Positions 59,330 to 64,000 of a stretch of 64,000 nt of DNA are shown here, in pieces; within the stretch, counting starts at the first letter, position 1; every line of letters starts with the position of its first letter. This DNA is from Isoetes taiwanensis (lineage: Eukaryota > Streptophyta > Lycopodiopsida > Isoetales > Isoetaceae), in assembly GCA_021234155.1 (NCBI GenBank), contig JAJEKV010000033.1:12065279-12129278 (forward strand), given 5' to 3'. Both the position numbers and the translations under genes were made by a program. A model generated the notes under the pieces. That model was not told where the DNA came from. It searched no databases and saw nothing but the letters and a program-made list of their open reading frames with translations.

Positions 59330-62210
59330 GTTAATCACATGGAAGAGAAAATTGTTAATCCCACCCTAAATGCACGCGCAAATTGTTGTATTTGCTACAT
59401 GGTGGTTACTTATGTAAGTGTCCTATCCTCAAGTAACTCCAGCCTATGCAAATCATTAGGTGTGGGAAGGTATATCCATGCCGATTCTAGAATCAGCCAT
59501 CACGCGTATATCCTATTTGAAGTCAGGACATGCCGTATCACTTTTGCCATGTATACCCAAGTCCGAAACATGAATTGCGCCATAAGTCTTTTGATAGAAT
59601 AGCCACTAGAAATACTGTCACTTGGATAATCATGGTTATGGGCTATGCCCACTCATGGACATGTCTGGGCAATGAGTCTATCATACTCTTCGCATCATGC
59701 ACCAAACGGATTCAACCCAAACAGTGCCTGTATAATGGTAGGGAGGTACTGCAAGTAAGAAGAAACCCGAACGTACCGCCGCCATGAAGCCGATTTGTTT
59801 CATTTTTATTGGCAACGCCAGCCATTCTACTTCAGATATGAAATGTGGAAGCAATCGGAGATGCCCCTCGCTTTTCTACAACATGCCTTAAGAAACATGC
59901 AATTGAATGCAAATGCTGATTTGCCGAAGTATGGTACAGTGCTTGTCAATAACAATGTGTTTCTAGAAATGCAAAAATGCCTTTGAGCTTCAGATCAGGT
60001 CATATTGGCGTAAGTGTTTCAGATGGCAAAGATTCTGCAAAATTTTTTGGCATGGGGCAAATATATTCATGCCTCGCTATATAAAAATTTGGACTAGGTA
60101 TCCCACTTCCATCCGGAGACATCGGATCGCCATTCTAGAAATGGGACGAAAGCATGTGCTGCATGTACGTCCGCGCATGCCCGCCTGCTGGGAGTTCCTA
60201 CCAATTTTAGGCGCTGCTTTCGCATCAACGCCTCATCAGACGCCTCTTCTCTCTCAGTGTTACTCTTTGGAAACCCACCCTCCCCGCTGAGCCGATTATG
60301 GGCCTGTCGCGCGCACACGCGAACGCCCACCGAAGGTTTAGCGTCGGCCTCGCTGGGTGATGCGTGCACAAAAGCTGGCCAGCCGCATCTGTTGAATTAC
60401 CCGTGTCTTTGGGGAGCCGGCTTCTACGCCCGCGCGATCTAGTCTCCGCCGGGCGCCGTCACTTGTGCTTCTTCAAAAACCCGGCGCGGCTTTAACCGGA
60501 GCAACCTCGCACCAGCCAAACATCTATTAGCATTGTATTTTTTAAAGTCCAAACATATAATTATCTTCCTTTATTTTCGGTGGTTCATGTGCGCTACCCA
60601 CCATCCACCCAATATTGTAGAAAATCACGAGATGAAAATTATAGGCTCTGCGCATGCTGCTTTGTTGCCTCGCGAACCTATTTAGAATCTTTCGACTGCT
60701 AGAAAATGCAATCGCATTGGACATGTATGCAAATTGTGGTTACAAGATGTACGCCATGAAATAGGTGGAAACGTCTAAAACGAGATTTAAATGCCATAAC
60801 ACATACCGTACCATGTCTAACGTGCGAGACATGTAAATGCTTTTAGATTGCTTGTAATCCAACATTATGGTTTGAAACTTACAAGATAACATATACCGTT
60901 GTTTTAATTTTCCACAAATACAAAACATTAGAATGGGGTGTTTGGGTAATAAATTTCCTGACACAACTTAGTTGGATGGGAAGTTTCATGGCTGCAAGAC
61001 ATACTTATTGGTTTTGTATTCTAACTGTTCCATTAGAGATGCCTCGTGTTTATTTGACACAAATGCCTATTTCACTACCTTGTCTCCCCGAACTCATCAT
61101 ATCCGGCTTAATGTAATCGTAAGTAATTATATGAAGCATTTTCATTTTTCTTCCGCCGAAAATGCAAGAATGTGGGCATCAGCCTTCATGAGGTTGCTCA
61201 TCTCAAGATGTTAGAATTCGCCAAGATCTTCAATGACCAGAAAATGGGAAGAAGAGCACGCTGCATCATCTGACCATGGATGGATCCGATACGCCCTCAG
61301 TAAAATAAATATAATTGGGTTAGAATAAATATAATTGCTATGTATGTCCAATGCTGCATCATCAAGCGAAGCTCAAAAGTGCTCATAGACGTCCATATAA
61401 GATATAATATCGCGGGACCACAAATGGTTTCTGCATATATTCCCAAACATAGTGATATCAACGAGACTATGAAGTTTATTAGCCAAATGCAAGAGCAGGC
61501 TGAATGGATCGGTAGCATGTATGAAGATTTTGGTCATGTTAAACTACGTGTGTTTCTTCTAATGGGGCAAGCAAGATCCATAGATGCCTGCAGAAGCCAG
61601 GAATTGGAAATAAGATATTTTATTGGATAATGCACTTTAGTATGTGAGTGAAGTAGAACCGTAAACAAATAGGTACACAAATTGTTTGATAGGATGCTGT
61701 AAGAGATATATATTATGGAACACAATGATCTTGTATATGGTCAATATGGAGTGCTTATGAGGCTATTAAGTTATTTGATGATACAAAAGACTTTCTAGCA
61801 TACTCCCGCATTGCAGTTACCCACTCTTCTTACTTAAGTGTAGCAATGGTTTACTAGGAAATAATGGTGCCCACTATCTTTGTCTTGGGCAAGTGTACAA
61901 TATTGAGATAGCATCCGCTTACGCCGCAATGGCTTGCCTCCTTTGGCTGTGGGCCGGGATATGCAGTTGGTATGCGCAATTATTGATGTATGCCATTTCC
62001 ACCGGCTGTAGTAGTCCTGATGGCTTGTCTTGGTACCGTGAGGAAATGATAGCGTATATAAGTATGAAAGTGTAATTAGCTATACAGAAATAATTAGGTT
62101 GGATCCTTCCAAATATAGCAGCGTTCTCATTTTACTCTCAAACATCTATGCCCTAGCCGGGGCAGGGATGACAAAAGAAATGTAAGAAACGTTAGAAGAA
62201 ATCAAGTTAG
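59330..62210 (+). pseudogene. PPR gene relic C, with E-domain-like end
   Basis: Plus-strand PPR pieces appear in order. 59405-59590: SSLCKSLGVGRYIHADSR and QVRNMNCA. 59590-59640: IATRNTVTWIIMVMGYAH. 60050-60095: GKYIHASLYKNLD-like. 61340-61490: KVLIDVHIRYNIAG, then VSAYI and ETMKFISQMQEQ. 61740-61850: SAYEAIKLFDDTKDF, then AYSRIAVT. 61950-62160: GDMQLVCAIID, then IRLDPSKYSSVLILLSNIYA, which is the E motif. The order is that of one PLS-class protein. A CpG-rich stretch (60160-60520) with no PPR signal interrupts it, like an insertion. No DYW domain is recognisable after 62200. Confidence 0.65.
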
Positions 62211-62910
62211 GATTGTTTTAATCAAAACCATCATAAAGGTATCCATTGACACTTCAAATATAGTCTATAAGCTTAATACCAGGAAAGTTAAACTCATGAA
62301 TGTGCCTCAGCTACTATCACCACCTTCTATGTTGCCCAGAAGATGACATATGAATTGGATGTGCTTTAGCAGTAGGCTATTGGTCAAAGTGATTGAATGT
62401 GCCTCAGTCGCATGCCTTTTGTGCCAGAGAGGCACAATCTCACATCAAATTCAATTGCAAAGACGCGGGCACGTGGACTTAAACTCAACTCTCTTAGTTC
62501 TCGCATGCGAAAAGGAGAGTGTGTACTCCAAGTTCACATTGCGTTTTTGAAATAGTATATGTAAAAACAAGCAAGTATCCAACACAAGATTAAAGCATCG
62601 CAGGAGCTACACTTGTATCTGTTTTGTTGCACGCTTTTAGATCAGGGGCTTTGAAGGCTCATGGCAAGAACCTTTCCGCGTACCAGCTATGAAACAACAC
62701 ATGCAAAATCAAACATTTCCCCAACCTAACTACAAATTAGAAACCTCTTTACTCCGTGATAAAGGATCCGCCGTAAGAATGCCCCCGACATCATAGCAAA
62801 CTCCTCAAATCCGCCATCTAGAAGCAAAACAAGAACCAAAATAGCCTCCGGTGGCTGATTTAGCATAGAGACCTTCTTTTCGCCTTCATGGCTTGCTTAT
62901 AAAAGTTTCA
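62211..62910. other. Unassigned region downstream of PPR relic C
   Basis: May contain the decayed E+/DYW part of the PPR relic, but no motif is readable. Confidence 0.3.
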
Positions 62911-62913
62911 GCT

Positions 62914-63014
62914 AACCGCTTTTGGGAAGAATTTGAGGCAAGATTCCCTGGCTCGAATGGTTAGAACCGCTTTGGGAAGAATTTGAGGCAAGATTCGGTC
63001 GGAATGGTTTGGAC
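62914..63014. repeat. Tandem duplication, unit about 51 bp
   Basis: AACCGCTTTTGGGAAGAATT and 'TGAGGCAAGATTC' occur twice (62914 and 62965), with nearly identical copies. Confidence 0.75.
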
Positions 63015-63056
63015 AGGACCGCCTACCTTGCTAGTATTCGCTTCCGCCATATCCAA

Positions 63057-63220
63057 ATAGTTATATTCATCTCAGCTTCCTTCCAAACCCATCCTCTCAT
63101 TCATGCCATCTTAGAGCCGCTGCCGACGATATTTTACTATAGTTATATTTCATTCAGCTTCTTCCAACCCCATCCTCCCATTCTATCTGGCAGCCGCGTT
63201 CCCCGGCCAATGATGGTATC
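63057..63220. repeat. Tandem duplication, unit about 82 bp
   Basis: ATAGTTATATTCATCTCAGC (63057) and ATAGTTATATTTCATTCAGC (63139) each continue with 'TTCCAA-CCCATCCTC-CATTC' and end in GCCGC-type sequence. Changes between the units are mainly small indels. Confidence 0.65.
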
Positions 63221-64000
63221 TATGCTTGGCAGTAAGATAAAACAAGGTAGCCGGACTGACATACTAATCTGATATGCAGAAGGGGAAAATATTTAGCCGC
63301 ATGCTCACTAACGTGAGGGAACCTGCCAAATCTGAACAGAAGATGCCGGGTGTTGAAAAGAAAAAGAAGAGTGAAGAGCGATGTGCAACTTTCTTTCTGA
63401 GTTCATCCGGTTGCGCTATTCTGGAGCATCTGGAGGCACGCAGATAGAATTTCTTGCTTATTTCTTCTTCTCTCGGGCCAGACGATTCAAACACAGAGAA
63501 TCTGGACGGCCAAACCATTTTAGATGACGTGGTACCACACGCGTATAGCCTCGCACCCAGTAGAAAAGTGTGTGCTAGCAACCTTAAGTAAGAATTACCA
63601 CAATAAACATTTAGGAATATTCCGTGAATTTTGCTGCTTACTTAATGGCTACATCGCCTATTTCCATATAAGCCATTTCTAGAAAACTTGTAATATTCTA
63701 TAGGTTTATAGAATAGAAATGTGCTCCTATGAAGCTTGGGTAACTATCAAAAATGTGCCCTACACCTCTATACACAAGCGGCCTTTGGGTAATTTTAAAA
63801 CTCAAGTAAGGGCATTTTGGTACTGGCAGAAACCCAGAAAAGCCTTGGTAGTTTTCCTTCATTTATATAAGGAAACTTCAAGGTTGATATGGCTATGGCG
63901 ATAAATCGTCTGCGTCCTCACGGTTCTTCGCATCTGACGTAGGGCGGCAGCCGAATCCGGCAGGCCACCAAGCAATACGTAACTGAACGAAGTACAACAA
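63221..64000. other. Unassigned region
   Basis: No supported gene. The minus-strand frame at 63264-63581 has no recognisable domain. Confidence 0.3.

Noticed and set aside
1-64000. CRISPR arrays, operons, riboswitches, phage genes
   Set aside because: None seen; the window is eukaryotic nuclear DNA.
1-64000. A previously undescribed multi-gene system
   Set aside because: All coding-like clusters found correspond to known transposon classes or PPR genes; unexplained parts lack coherent reading frames.

Overview
This window looks like nuclear DNA of a land plant, probably a fern or another seed-free vascular plant. The fern placement is an inference from the style of the PPR proteins, the low gene density and the heavy load of nested transposons. 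Genes have GT-AG introns, there are no operons or ribosome-binding sites, and long AT-rich intergenic stretches separate few genes. Only two host genes read cleanly: a PPR protein gene on the minus strand (6033-7697, with one in-frame stop) and a two-exon eIF4B gene on the plus strand (27539-30583).

Layout, 0-32 kb. A 776-bp hAT-like non-autonomous element with a perfect 8-bp target duplication (11-786) is followed by AT-rich DNA ending in a possible last exon (3901-4065). Next come a CACTA-like terminus, a copia gag fragment, a 105-bp foldback and the PPR gene. A PIF/Harbinger element (7898-19122) has matched terminal inverted repeats and TAA duplications. It carries a trihelix/Myb-like ORF and a convergent DDE transposase, and it is split by a nested Ty3/gypsy element (10857-16849). 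Further on are a 0.5-kb poly-A retrocopy with a 17-bp duplication, a C-terminal scrap of an FCP1-like phosphatase, a gypsy pol fragment, a relic of a metallo-beta-lactamase-fold gene and then eIF4B.

Layout, 32-64 kb. This half holds a row of four tRNA-derived SINE-like units, a decayed Helitron helicase/Rep relic, duplicated promoter-like sequence, a Ty1/copia element with both LTRs (40953-46314), several decayed PPR loci, a CpG-rich stretch (57.1-58.7 kb) and small tandem repeats. No reading frame here stays open for long, although protein families can still be recognised in alternating frames.

The two LTRs of the gypsy element differ almost only by small indels over 330 bp and are nearly identical over the other 130 bp. 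Together with the constant frame changes after 32 kb, this suggests that part of the window is low-accuracy consensus rather than ancient sequence. I did not find a convincing new multi-gene system. The most informative structure is the two-component Harbinger element with a nested retrotransposon.
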